From: Blattamonas nauphoetae
Lineage: Eukaryota; Preaxostyla; Oxymonadida
Direction of reading: 5' to 3'
Length of the DNA stretch: 64,000 bases
Assembly: GCA_033064195.1 (NCBI GenBank)
Contig: JARBJD010000125.1
Location: 1 to 64,000 of the forward strand
A program made the position numbers and the translations under genes. Below, piece after piece: positions 32,631-43,712 of the stretch. The notes under the pieces were generated by a model. It saw only the letters and a list, made by a program, of their open reading frames with translations. It was not told the origin of the DNA and did not search any database. Positions within the stretch are counted from its first letter, which is position 1, and each line of letters begins with the position of its first letter.

Positions 32631-33458
32631 ATGTTCTCTTTCAAGAATTACGATGATTGTTCAGGGTCGATCTCGATGCAACCACCACCAGACCTCTTTA
32701 ACATTGCTGGACGGGTTGCAATCGTGACAGGGGCCTCTTCCGGTTTGGGGGAACAATTTGCAAAGTATTTGGCTGCCTATGGGTGTACGGTAGTCCTCGT
32801 TGCACGCCGTCTCAAAAGACTCGAACAAGTCGCTCAGACAATCATAGAAAACAAAGGTACAGCCTTTGTGCAGCAATGCGATGTTTCAGTCTTTGAAATG
32901 GTGGAAGCTACAGTCAAAACTGTAAAGGAGAAATTTGGCAGGATCGACATTCTTGTGAACAATCACGGACTTGCTAACAGCGAGCCGGCCGAAGATCAAC
33001 AGCTGGAAAATTGGCACAAAATAATTGATGTCGACCTCCATGGAACATACTACTTTGCCCGAGAAGTGGGAAAGGTGATGATTGAACAGAAATACGGCAA
33101 AATCGTGAACATCGCCTCCCTCCACAACAATGTGGTCATTCACCCAAGTGTCCAGAAAATCTCAGCTTATGCATCAGCTAAAGGAGGTGTTCAGATGCTT
33201 ACCAAGTCACTCGCAGCGGAATGGGCCCAACACGGCATCACAGTCAACGCGATCTGCCCCGCATACTTTCAATCTGAAGCGACTGCGGACACGATCAGCT
33301 CGCCCGCTTTTCTTCAGTTTGTGGAGACACGCTGCCCGATTGGGCGGATTGGCCGCGATGGAGAGCTCAACGGCGCTTTGCATTATTTTGTGTCGGATGC
33401 GTCAAGCTACACAACTGGCCAGCTTCTTTATGTGGATGGCGGCTGGAGCTGCATTTAA
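32631..33458 (+). CDS. Short-chain dehydrogenase/reductase (SDR)
   Basis: Intronless, 275 residues; the Met at residue 16 (MQPPPDLFNI) is an alternative start. Classical SDR features are present: TGASSGLG (cofactor loop), CDVS, NNHG, an NIASLHN segment, catalytic YASAK, a PAYFQSEAT segment after the active site, and the C-terminal GQLLYVDGGWS. ARRLKRL after the second strand suggests NADP(H) preference, which is a weak inference. The overall pattern is that of FabG/gluconate 5-dehydrogenase-like enzymes; the substrate is unknown. It is the third intronless bacterial-type gene in a row. A TATAAAT-like stretch lies about 40 bp upstream. Confidence 0.92.
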   Translation: MFSFKNYDDCSGSISMQPPPDLFNIAGRVAIVTGASSGLGEQFAKYLAAYGCTVVLVARRLKRLEQVAQTIIENKGTAFVQQCDVSVFEMVEATVKTVKEKFGRIDILVNNHGLANSEPAEDQQLENWHKIIDVDLHGTYYFAREVGKVMIEQKYGKIVNIASLHNNVVIHPSVQKISAYASAKGGVQMLTKSLAAEWAQHGITVNAICPAYFQSEATADTISSPAFLQFVETRCPIGRIGRDGELNGALHYFVSDASSYTTGQLLYVDGGWSCI

Positions 33459-33840
33459 GGTTCAGCTGACGCATGTTTCTTCGACCTTATCTTCAATGAT
33501 TCACTCTCCACGTGACTTCATGTTTTATTCCTGTTGAAAATCCAAATCTGCTTTTTTTCGTATTAATCAACCTGATTTCAGTCAATTATTTCAAGGTTCT
33601 TTGCCCCAAACATCACGACAATGTGGTGATGGTCGCAACAAGATCAAGCTTCGATATTTTAACGTAAAGGTCCTCAGGAGATATAAATTCATCCGAGAAG
33701 GTTGGTTAGATCCCATTAAATCGAATACAAGAATCGAAATGGGCAATACGGCCCAATTGACACGAACGCCCATTGTCAACTTTCTTCCACCATTTCTTGA
33801 ATACATCACTGGATTCTGAACAAATTTCTCACGATTTCAC
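33459..33840. other. Intergenic region upstream of serpin
   Basis: About 380 bp. A 72-codon plus-strand frame (33601-33819, TTG start) has no recognisable motif. No structured RNA was seen. Confidence 0.35.
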
Positions 33841-33841
33841 A

Positions 33842-35362
33842 TGATTCTTCTACTGTATTATTTTCGTCTTCTCAGCCTCAGATTTATCTGTCTTCGCTCA
33901 CAGACTCCTCCTTCGAACGCCAGCTCAGCAGGCTTCCACGCCAAGCGCGGACATTATTACTTTTCATTCAAATGAAATTGCATCTATCAACAAATTAGCA
34001 TCCAAACTTCTTAGTGAATTGTCCACATCCCAGCGAAACGCCTTCATTTCTCCCCGATCTGTGTACTCAACACTGCTCGCCCTCATGAAAACAGCTGATT
34101 CCCAAACAAAAGAATCAATCGCATCTGCATTGTCCATCACCTCACTCATGACGAATGAAGTATAGACCTTTCTCAGAGTCTTATCCGCCCTTTTAAGGAT
34201 GTCCTTGGATTTTGGAGACGTTCCCAAGCTGGATGTCAACTTATTGGTTCTCACAATGAATTTGATCATCCTTTTTCACTCTGGCTGAAAACAGGAAGAC
34301 AACCACAAGAATCCTTCACTCAAGATTTGAAGATCGTCTTCAACTCATCTATTTCAGAAGTACCATTCGGAAATACCTTGTATTTTTCACCCTTATCTTT
34401 TCATTATTGTAAGAGCATCCCAAAAATTCTCCTCTTATGTTCAGGAATTCTCAAACAACCAAGTCCAATCGAATGCTCTCGACCACGTCACTGGTGATGC
34501 CAATCTCATCGGAATCCTTCCGGTTCCATTTCAGAGATGGTGGACAAACAAATTTGCTATCGATCCATCGGGCTGGGGTGTATTTACCGCAGAAAACGGA
34601 ACAGCATTCGAGACCCGCTTCTTGAAGTCTTCAGGTTCGTTCGAAGTGAACGACAAAGACAAAAATGTCGAAGTTGTGATCTCTTCACTCTCCCCCGGCC
34701 GCATCCAAGCGATGTTCATCCGCCCCAAGCGTATGCTCCCTTTCACGTCATCGTCTCGATTGGCAGGCATCCAAGGCTCGCTCAACCAAATGATCGAAGA
34801 AATTCTCGCCCCCGAGACGTTCAACCGCCTTTTCAGCACTCAAACCAAAACGTATGTCCTTAAGCGCTTCTCTCACTTTGATCAGGATCGACTTCGCCAT
34901 CCCCCAATTCAACATCAGCGACACCATCGACCTCCGACAAGCCTTGTACCACAGCGGCTTTGAACACATCTTCGACGACTCGGCGTTCGTGTTGATGGCC
35001 TCGTCGCCGGTCGGGCTCCAGTTTGGTCCTTTCTTCGTTCTCCTCCCAGCACTCTCTACCAGCCAGCCTCTCTCTCCTTCACTGAGCACGGAATCAACTC
35101 GTTCTCGCCCTCTCCCAGCTCTCCCTCGTCGCCTGCGTCTTCGTCGTTCTCGTTCTCGTTCGGCTCCACTTTCACAAAGTCACCGCTCGTCAAGTTCGAC
35201 AGCCCTTTCCTCTTCCTTCTGGTCGACAGACAGACCACAGAAATCCACTTTGCAGCTGTTGTGAATGACGTTCCTGGGAGGCAATTGAGCCCAGAAGAGC
35301 TTCGTTCAAAGGCACAGTTCAGTTGGGGGAGTTTTGGAGATGAGGTTGAACGCGACCTCTGA
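33842..35362 (+). CDS. Serpin (serine protease inhibitor fold)
   Basis: Exons: about 33862-34159 (start uncertain), 34177-34359, 34445-34851, 34886-35020 and 35050-35362. Removing the introns gives a continuous serpin: NKLASKLL and NAFISPRSVYSTLLAL near the N-terminus, RWWTNKFAIDPSGWG, a long middle region, ALYHSGFEHIFDDSAFVLM, then hinge-like LSFTEHGINS, a Ser/Pro/Phe-rich reactive loop, and the end motif FDSPFLFLLVDRQTTEIHFAAV. A hydrophobic stretch before the first helix (IIFVFSA) may be part of a signal peptide whose first exon is unclear. The hinge has Ile where inhibitory serpins have Thr/Ser at P14 and lacks the usual Ala run, so inhibition is doubtful. The second intron would be only 17 nt. 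Confidence 0.8.
34160..34176 (+). other. Candidate 17-nt intron in the serpin gene
   Basis: GTATAGACCTTTCTCAG lies between codons for TNE and SLIRPF. Reading through gives an immediate TAG; removing the 17 nt restores frame into 61 codons that end at the next normal splice site. The alternative is a 17-bp insertion in a decayed gene, but the rest of the gene is clean. Confidence 0.6.
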
Positions 35363-35482
35363 GGGACGTTTCCGATGACAAATTGGATTTGTTTTTGGTT
35401 TATTTTGTTGCTTCGCCCGTGATGGAAACTATTTTTTACTCATAATGCAAAAAAATCCGGAGACTATTATTTTTTCTGAATT

Positions 35483-36871
35483 ATGTGTCTGATCAAAATC
35501 ATACAGATTAATCATTTCATATCATGTGTTGTCTACGTGTGTTTCCTATCTGATTCCTTATATGTTGTAGCCGAAGATCACGAAAAGAAATGCTGCGCAG
35601 GCTTCTTTATCATCCTTAACATCATCTACGCACTTGTTGGACTCGCCATCCTCATCCTTGGAGCTATTTTCATGGGCATGATGAAGACTGCACAAACATT
35701 TACTATTCTTCTTATTGTAGTTGGTGCCTTCATCATCATTATGTCCATCTTTGGCTTTGTTGGTTCATGGTATACCTTTTTTTTCTCAACTCCTCAGCCA
35801 CTATCCTGGTAATGACAACAAATGTCCCAAGGTCATGCTGAACATCTTCTGGATTGTTGCCTTCCTCGCTGCCATCCTCCTTATCGCATTTGGAGTCGTA
35901 TGTTTTGCGTCGCCAAAAACAATCCAATCGGCTGTGGCCTGGGCCTTCGAAGACTTTCTCAAAACGGAAACCCCAGGAATCACCGAGACACTCGTTAAAG
36001 CTCTCAAGACCTTTATCAATTCCATCACTGCACTCGGAGTTGTCGGAATCGTGGGAGGCGTACTAATCGTTCTTGGCTTCATCTGTGTCTGCTACCTCCT
36101 TGGAAAGCTCGAATTCCTCAATGTATCTTGTTTTTTTTGCTTATATATTCTTAATGTCCATCTCCAACTCCGAAACATCATTTCGCCATTTAGACGACAT
36201 CACGATATGGAAGCATCCTAATATCCCTCGTGGGTGTCCTTGCCCTGATCATCTTTATTTTCCTCCTGGTTGGTACAGAGAACCCGACAGCCTATCAGAA
36301 TCTCTCGATCATTGGAATTGTCATCGCTGCCATTCTGATCTTCGTCGGAATTTGGGGCTTTGTGAACGCGTGCTGCTGCCTTGGGAAGAAATGCCCGTCA
36401 ATTTTCAACTCCATCTTCCTCACAATCATCACACTCGCATGCCTTGCTGCCGGAATTATCGTCGCTATTCTCGTCACCACTGTCAAACAAGACGAAGTTC
36501 AATCGAAATTCAGTTCAAAATGTTTCGCAAATGCTTCAGTCATGCCAAAAGACAGCGAATGCAAAGAAATAATCAGGGCATCACTTCGACTTGTCTGCGA
36601 TAACAAAACCGATCTACCAGAATGTACTCCAGAAGGTTCTCCAGATTGTATCTGTACCACTGACCTTGAAAAGATTACAACAAAGGACCATCGGGACAAT
36701 GTGGTCAAAGGAATTTTGGAATACATCTACGCCGAAGCTGTCGGAAACGTTATCATCATTGGAATCGCTCTGGTCGTCATCGCCCTCTTCATCCTGTACA
36801 TGACAGTGACATCATACATCCTCTGCTGTTGTTGTAATTATGGAGAGGACTTGAGTGAAAGTTGGAATTAA
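35483..36871 (+). CDS. Tetraspanin-like membrane protein with eight helices
   Basis: Exons 35483-35769, 35798-36122 and 36194-36871 (introns 28 and 71 nt). The first 35 codons may instead contain an intron ending TTGTAG at about 35570, so the start is uncertain. Eight hydrophobic helices are visible: four in the first two exons (starting FIILNIIYALVG, FTILLIVVGAFI, MLNIFWIVAFLA, GVVGIVGGVLIVLG) and four in the third. A large Cys-rich loop (SKCFANASVMPKDSEC ... CDNKTDLPEC ... DCICTT) precedes helix 8. The last helix ends in SYILCCCC, suited to palmitoylation. The layout resembles two tetraspanin units in tandem, but the CCG signature of tetraspanins is absent, so membership is tentative. It likely sits in the plasma or endosomal membrane. 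Confidence 0.7.
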
Positions 36872-37079
36872 ACATATCTTACCAACCCAGTCGTTTCACG
36901 TCTTATGTTTCCGACCAAATGAGTAATCTAACTTTATTTGACTGTTTCTGGAATCGGTTGCCTAAATTCAACATTAATACGACTATTTGAGAAACTGTAG
37001 TGCGAATAATAAAGTTACGGTCCGATCCGATGAGACTGAAGACAAACAAGAAAAAAGAAAGTAATATCTCGAAAAACAC

Positions 37080-39741
37080 TCAAGTCTTCTTAGGCATATC
37101 TCCCACAGCTATTTTGATTGCAATGCCTCCAAAATATGTCTGTTTCTGACCACCGTACATCCGGACGGCCATCACCTCGTTCAGAAAGTGGAAGACAGCA
37201 GTGTGTGGCTTCGACTTGAGTCTGAACGAAGCCTGGACAAGACCGTACCGTCGCATTCTGTTTTTGATTTGAGAGACGTTGAGGGAGGAAGGGAGGTTGA
37301 GGATGCGAACAGTGGACGGTTGGAACAGCACACTCTGCCGCTGTCCGGGCTGGCGTACGACAGGCTCAGTCGAGACGCGGTTGGAGTTGTTCTGGCTGAT
37401 GCTGTCTGACTCTGAGGAGGACGAGATGAACGAGGTGGACGAGGAGTAATCAGAAGTGGACGCGCTGAAGCGAGGCAGGCGATGGTCAGTGTTGGAAATG
37501 GTGTTGGTGTTTGTGTTGGTGTGAGACGGGTGAGAGAGGAACGAGGATGTCATCGACGACAAGTGGCGAGAGGAAGAAAGGAACGACGTGTCTGACACTG
37601 TGAAGATTGTCGACGACGACACAATCGTCGCAACAGACGCGTTGTCCGTCTCGACGAACGTCACCTTTTTGACTGGCAGACTGGCCAAGTTCTGGTTCAT
37701 CCTTTCCTGCGGCGTGAGCTGGACTTGGGGCGGTTCTGTGTCAGGCGGGATGTCGGCCTCGATTTCGGCGATTGCGTTTTGGAGGAGTTTGTCTGCGATG
37801 TCGTCGCTGTCCTCCGAATCCGACTGAGTCAGTGCAACTGCGATGACGTCGGATGTGTCAGACTGAGTGGTGTGAGAGAAGGACGAGTGGGGTTGACTGG
37901 ACGACACGGACGGAATGAACGAGGATGTCGCGCCAGATGATGTCATGTTTGTTGTGGAGAGGGAGCGAGACGAATCGGTTGTGAGTGGAGTCTCGGAAGG
38001 TTTGAATGAACTTGTGGTGAGTGAAGTGTTGTGTCGGGAGCTGTGTTTGTCAGAGGAGGACGCGAGAGACGACAGAAACGACGACGTCTTCGATGAGGTG
38101 TGCGGAGTGGAGATGCCTGTCGAGTGATATGAAGGCGTCTGATCGCTTGTCGTGATCGACGATGGATCGACTGTCGAGATGAACGATCCCTCCGTCTCCA
38201 TCTTTCCCGTCGAACTCGAAAGTTTTGAGCTGTCCTGTTTTGAGCGACTGCGTCCCGATGATGTTGTCGAATACGTCATCGTCCCGCTGGTTCCGAAGGA
38301 AGAAGACGGGAAGGCCGAGAGCTGCAAGTTGGACGAGGAGAACGTGCCATCTGTTCCCGACAGCGATTGGAGGGCGAGGGACGAGGTGAGTTGGGAGGAA
38401 GTCAGAAACGAGGAGCTGAGTGAAGAGTCGAATGTGGAGGAGATGGACGTGTCTTGTGTTGAGGTCAGGCCGGTCGAGAGGGTGGTCGGTTGGGAGAGTG
38501 AGAGGGAGCCGATGTCGTCGTCTTCAGACTGCTTCTTCCGATGTCTGCGATGTGAATGGGAATGTGAGCTTCCTGATTTATCCTTCTTTGAGGATCTCTT
38601 CCGTTTCTCGGAATGCCGACCTGTCCCAGAACGTGAACTCGAGGCGATTCCGGAGAAATCGAACATTCCACTTCGCGATGAGTGAAAAGAGGAACTAAAG
38701 CCACTAAGGTCTTCCGAAAGAGAAAAGGAAAAGGAGTGGGACAGCGATCGAGGCGTGGAAGTGAGCGATTGTGTGCCGGAGAGGTAATCGGAGCTTCTGT
38801 TCGAATGGAAGGTCAATCCACGTGACTTCAACGCGGCTTTCACTGAAGTGTTCGTAGCAAACCCGACTGGTTTGGTCTTTTGGCTGATTTCACTGTCAGG
38901 CAGGATCAGTTCCACTGAGCTGACACGTTGCCTGATTCCCTCGCCTGTGATGGCGATTTTGCCAAGAAGGACCGTTCCACTTAGATCCTTGATTTCATCG
39001 GAAGGGGTGAAGGTAATCTTAAATATCAGATCTCCGGAGGCAGGGATAACGCCTGGCAGAGGAGTTTATTTGGAGTATTGTGAAGGAAATAAATAAAAAT
39101 GAGAGGAAAAAAGAAGGAAGTCAAACCATCTGAATGCGATACGGTAACCATCGGATTCATATCGATTGTATCGACTTTGAATGGATATACAATTCCATTT
39201 TGAGAACAGAAAGTAAATTGGAGTTCTTTACTGAAATAATGAAAGAATGCTTGAAAAAAACCTATAAACATTCTCTCGACAGTTGAATGTCACAAGTGGT
39301 GGAATGCATTGTAAGGAATAGAACGGGTATGAGACAATAAAGATTTCGAGATCCTGAAGATGACGTAAAGATGTAAATAAATAAGGAATATACATCGAAT
39401 TTTGTTCCAACATTAATCGATGACGAATAAATTCCGTATTGAGGAGGCATAAAAGATAAAACAAATGATTGAGCGCATCGTGTTTTCATGATTGCATTCT
39501 GGAAATAAACAATAATGATGGAATAAACCTTCAAGTTATCTTCAAAAACAAATCGAGGATCTTTCGGCGCAACAAACCAAATCGGAAGAGGAGCGTTTGT
39601 GAGATTAAACATGGTGAAATTGGCTTGGACTCGATGTTGCAGCTTGTCAAATGGAATATGAACAATTGATGGCTCAATTGCGACATGATTTGTAGTAATA
39701 CGTCTAGCCTTTTGGGTTAGGAGTTCCATTTCACTTAACAC
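37080..39741 (-). CDS. ASH/MSP-domain protein with Ser-rich middle and C-terminal RRM-like domain
   Basis: Five exons, in coding order 39741-39529, 39498-39394, 39353-39262, 39230-39127 and 39052-37080; introns are 30, 40, 31 and 74 nt and the frame closes at 828 residues. Residues 1-200 read as an immunoglobulin-like ASH/MSP domain: VHIPFDKLQHRVQANFTMFN, PLPIWFVAPKDPRF, LSFMPPQYGIYSS, then VIPASGDLIFKITFTPSD and LLGKIAITGEG. Such domains occur in cilium and centrosome proteins. Residues about 240-730 are Ser/Thr-rich and low complexity, with a basic His/Lys/Arg patch (EKRKRSSKKDK). The last 90 residues fit an RRM: VRILNLPSSLNVSQI ... AVFHFLNEVMAVRMYGG. I know of no named family with this architecture. 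Confidence 0.75.
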
Positions 39742-39876
39742 AGTGAGTTTGTCATGAAAATGATTAATGAGGGGACGATCATCATTTTCATGACGATTTG
39801 TACATTAATATGTCTGATCTTGAAGAAATATCAATTATTTTATCAAAAACATGAGAATGGTGAGGTGGAGTACATA

Positions 39877-42800
39877 CTAAATCTCTGAGGTTACAATGGA
39901 TCCTGTTGCGAAGAAGAGGATCGTTGGAGGCAATTCTCTTGTCAGACCATCAACCAACTCGTAATACTCCTCCGCATTCCTCTCTCGCATCCGTCCGTCA
40001 ATCTCCACAGCCTGAGTCGGGGCGACTGTCTCGTGTGATTGGAGAGACGGCTTGCTTTGGAGCTCCTGATGCTCGACCTGGTCGAACAACGCGTATTCCG
40101 AAGGAAGAGTGACGTGAAGCTGGCGGCAGAGAGACTGCCTCTCCTCCATCCCGTACGTGCGCAGGAAGGGGTAGAAGAGGGAGGAGTGGTGGTGGGAGGA
40201 GGCGTTGGTGGGTGACGTGAACCCGGCTGATGGGAGTGACGAGCCTTCGTCTGCGGTGAGTTGGAGGGTTTCACAGTCGGCCTCGCTGAGCTTGCTGAGA
40301 TCGACAGGCGGACGAGAGTCGATTGGAAGGAAGACGAGTTTGGTCTGAGACGAGAGTTGGGTGATGGTGGTGTTGACGAGGGTGAGGTGTTGCTTCATGT
40401 GTGACAGTGAGAACCCCTCGCTGGTGTCCACTCCTCGCCCGCTCTGCACAACCACGTCTCGCTCGCACGGGATTCGCAGGTCGTCCAAAAAGACAGACAG
40501 CCTCTCGTCGAACTCTCGTCGCAGAGCAGACTCGTCGACAGAGCTTGACTCGCCGCGCAGAACGAGAAGACGAGCACGCACTTTGTGCTCCGTCCAGTTT
40601 GGATGTTTGTGGAGGAGGAAGGCAAACACGAGTGCCATACTCGCAGACCAAGAGAACGTCGAGTCGGGGTTGGTTGGGAGGAGGCCAGACGGGAGGAGGG
40701 AGGGCGAGAGGAGGTCGGTTTCAGTCAGCCACACGTCGAGGAACGGCCGTGCGATGGGATTCTTGTTTTTGCTCTGTGGCCGCATCCTGCTTCGGAGTGA
40801 GGGCTTCGTTGGGACTTCCAGTTGGCCCATGTTTCGGAAGAGGAGGAAGTTCTGCTCCGCACACACCACGTCGTGCAGACTCCCGACAAACCGCGCAGCA
40901 GATGCAAACGCAGCTGGACTCCGCATTTTGATGTCGGGCAGCCTTGGCTCCCAAAACTTGAAGGCGGCAGTGTTTGGACGCAAGCCTCCGATTCCAGCAC
41001 TCAGCACGAGACTCTGCACGCCCTGTCGATACGTCTCGCTCACAACAACAGCCGGGAATGCCTGCAGACGCATTGACTCGATGGCAATGTTGATGGCCTG
41101 CGTCTGGTCTTCGGCCTGCTGAAGGGTGTTCTTGTCCAGCCCGTCCACGTTCAGCGAGACGAGAGCAGCTGGCGGAGCGGGTGTGGGGAGGGAGGGCACA
41201 ACGACAGACGCGAAGATGACTGTCCCACTCTCCTTCAGCGCGTCGCACAGTTGCATCATTGTCTTGTCTTCGGACGGGATTGTGACAGTCGGCTCTTCGA
41301 CGAGCGGTTCGAGGTCGGCAGCAGGCTGGTCCTGCTTCATAATCACGTTTTCGAAGCGTTCCTTCCTCGTCCGCTTCTTCTTTTTCTTGTCTGCGATTTC
41401 AAGTCCACTGGCGTCTGCGAACACGAGCATGTTGGGCGTCCAGAACTTGCCTGTTGGCTGGCTCCGAAGTGTGAGGAGAGCACGTCTGCTGTTGGCGAAG
41501 AGGAGTGACTGCGACACATTCCCCCAATCCTGCGTCCTGCCCTCGTTGAAGAAGTACAAAAGGAGAGCGAGGAGGAAGAAGATGACCAACGCGATGGCCA
41601 GCATCGTCGGAGAGAGCACAAACGCAGCAGATGCCGTCAGCGCCATTCCGAAGAGAGCGGTGAAGCGAGAAGAATATTTGAAAGACGAACGCCAGTTGGG
41701 AGTGTCGATGGAGGAGTGCAGGAAGCACGCGAAGTTGACAAAGAAGTAGCAGATGATGGAGAGCAGTGCCGAGAACGAGGCCAGCCCTGTGATGTTGTCG
41801 ACGAGGGGGAGGAAGAGGAGGATGGTGCCGACGAGGCAGGCGATGAAGATCAGACTTCGAGTTGGAGTCGGGCCTTTTGGTGTCGAGTCTGAGGACGAGG
41901 ATGAACGTTTTGACGGTTTGATGAACCACGACAGGAAGGGGAAGATCTGAAAACGAAAGAATGGAAAATGGGATGAATTGATATCTGACAAAAATGAACA
42001 AACATCGTCCTGTGCAATGGCCATAAACACTCGACTGGATGTAATGAATGCGCCAAGGATGGAGGAGAGGGAAACGAGACAAACAGCAATGGCGATCAAT
42101 GCGGGATGAGTGATACGTGCCATTATCATTGGGTCAGCCAGAAGCGACGAAAATGGAACACGAGCAGCCAAAATAATCGCTGTCAGGAAAAAGAGCAGAG
42201 AGCAGATGGTGATTGAGAGGAAGGTTCCTGGAAGAGAGTGAAACGATGGTGGAAGAAACCTTTGGGAATATCCTTCTGGGGATTCCGGAGTTCTGAACTT
42301 AAATTCAGACCAACGAATATATTGGCGAGGAGTGACATGGTCACTCCCACAACACGCATGAAAGTCATTCCACTCTCCGCTGTTGGGTCATGGAAGTGGC
42401 TTCCAAGATTGGATGCAAAAGTGGTGCTCGAGAAAGAAGTCAAATTCAGTTGGACAGGTTTTCCTGAGGGAGAGAGGCCAGGGAGGGTTTGTGCTGGGAC
42501 AAAGCAGAACGCGCCTGAAAAAGGGGATGAATGAAAGTGTCAAAGATGAGACGTTTGAAGGAGATAATGGACGGAAAAATAAAAATAATTGATAAAAATC
42601 ATCATAAAATCAAATTTCGTTTAGATGTTTCCTCAGACCAAGCAGGATGACGAGCAGAGCGGCGAGACAGATAAAGAGTGCCATGGTTGTTTTTTCATAT
42701 GCTTTGGCACCCATCTTCACCACAATCACACATGTGACGAGGACGAGAATTTGCACGAAAAGGATGGACAAGTAGTGTCCAAAAGGTGTGACGCTTGTGT

Positions 42801-43644
42801 TTGCTGGCGAAAAAAATGACACTGTCGATTGGAGGAGATCCGTGATTCCAACAATATTCATTGATGCACTAAAAACCAGCCCAAGGACCATTAAGATCCC
42901 GAGGGCACCTCCCATCTCGATTCCTGGAGGAATAGGAGTCGCACGATGATGAGAATGAAGGAGACAGAGAATCGTATCAAAACGATAAAAATGACAATAA
43001 TATTTTAAGTAAATGAAAGAGGGTGGAAAGTATCTTCCCTTCATACCGAGTGTGCGAGAGAGAACGAAGTACGTTCCTCCTCCTTTCATCTGAGACATAG
43101 TGGAATAATTGACAGCATATGACACAAAAAATGCACAAAGAATCGATGGAAAGGAATGAACGCCAATGATCAGAGGGCACGACGAGACAGTCAGATGACA
43201 AGATTTCACTATCACAAACCTCGCCTGTCCCAATAACTTCACTCACTGAAAGCATCGTGAAAACATCCATCAGGACACCAAAAACAAGGATGATGGTAAG
43301 AAGAACGATTCCAGCTCGCCCAATCAGTTCTCTGAACACAGTCAAGAATGGCGTTGTGAAAATCGAAATAAACAAACCCGAATTTCTCCAAATACATCAC
43401 AGCTGTACATAAAAGAGACAGATTATTGAAGGAGAGAGAAATGACGAGAATAATAAAGGAGAAAGTCGAGACTGATCATGTTCAATGTGACTGAGATGAA
43501 GACTCCTGAGAGCCAACCTAGCTGACGTCGAGATGGCTGTGGAGCTGGTTCATCGAGAGCAATTGTGGAAGAGGGACTCTGTCCTTCTATGTTGCTCATT
43601 GAACGGGGGGGACGAGAGATCAACCCAGAAGGTTTCTTGGACAA
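39877..43644 (-). CDS. SLC12-type cation-chloride cotransporter
   Basis: Multi-exon minus-strand gene; start at 43644 or the Met at 43599. CCC transporters couple Na+/K+ and Cl- movement across the plasma membrane. Family marks: RRQLGWLSGVFISVTLNMI before helix 1, GIVLLTIILVFGVLMDVFT (helix 2), MKGGGTYFVLSRTLG, the amino-acid-permease loop FVGLNLSSELRNPQKDIPKG, and helices around ALIAIAVCLVSLSSILGAF and SLIFIACLVGTILLFLPLV. A long cytosolic C-terminal domain follows: the last exon alone encodes about 660 residues after KPSKRSSSSS, including PNMLVFADASGLEIADKKKKK and a segment with repeated DD/EE. The order and C-terminal domain favour a KCC/NKCC-type member; cation choice cannot be read. Some intron borders within 42.2-43.4 kb are approximate. 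Confidence 0.85.
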
Positions 43645-43712
43645 AACGAAGCAAATGACACAAGTTCAAAATGTCGTTTTTGCTGGGGTTTTCCACTAGT
43701 TTTGTTCCTGTA

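Noticed and set aside
41126-41749. Plus-strand 207-codon frame
   Set aside because: It is antisense to the SLC12 C-terminal coding region; shadow.
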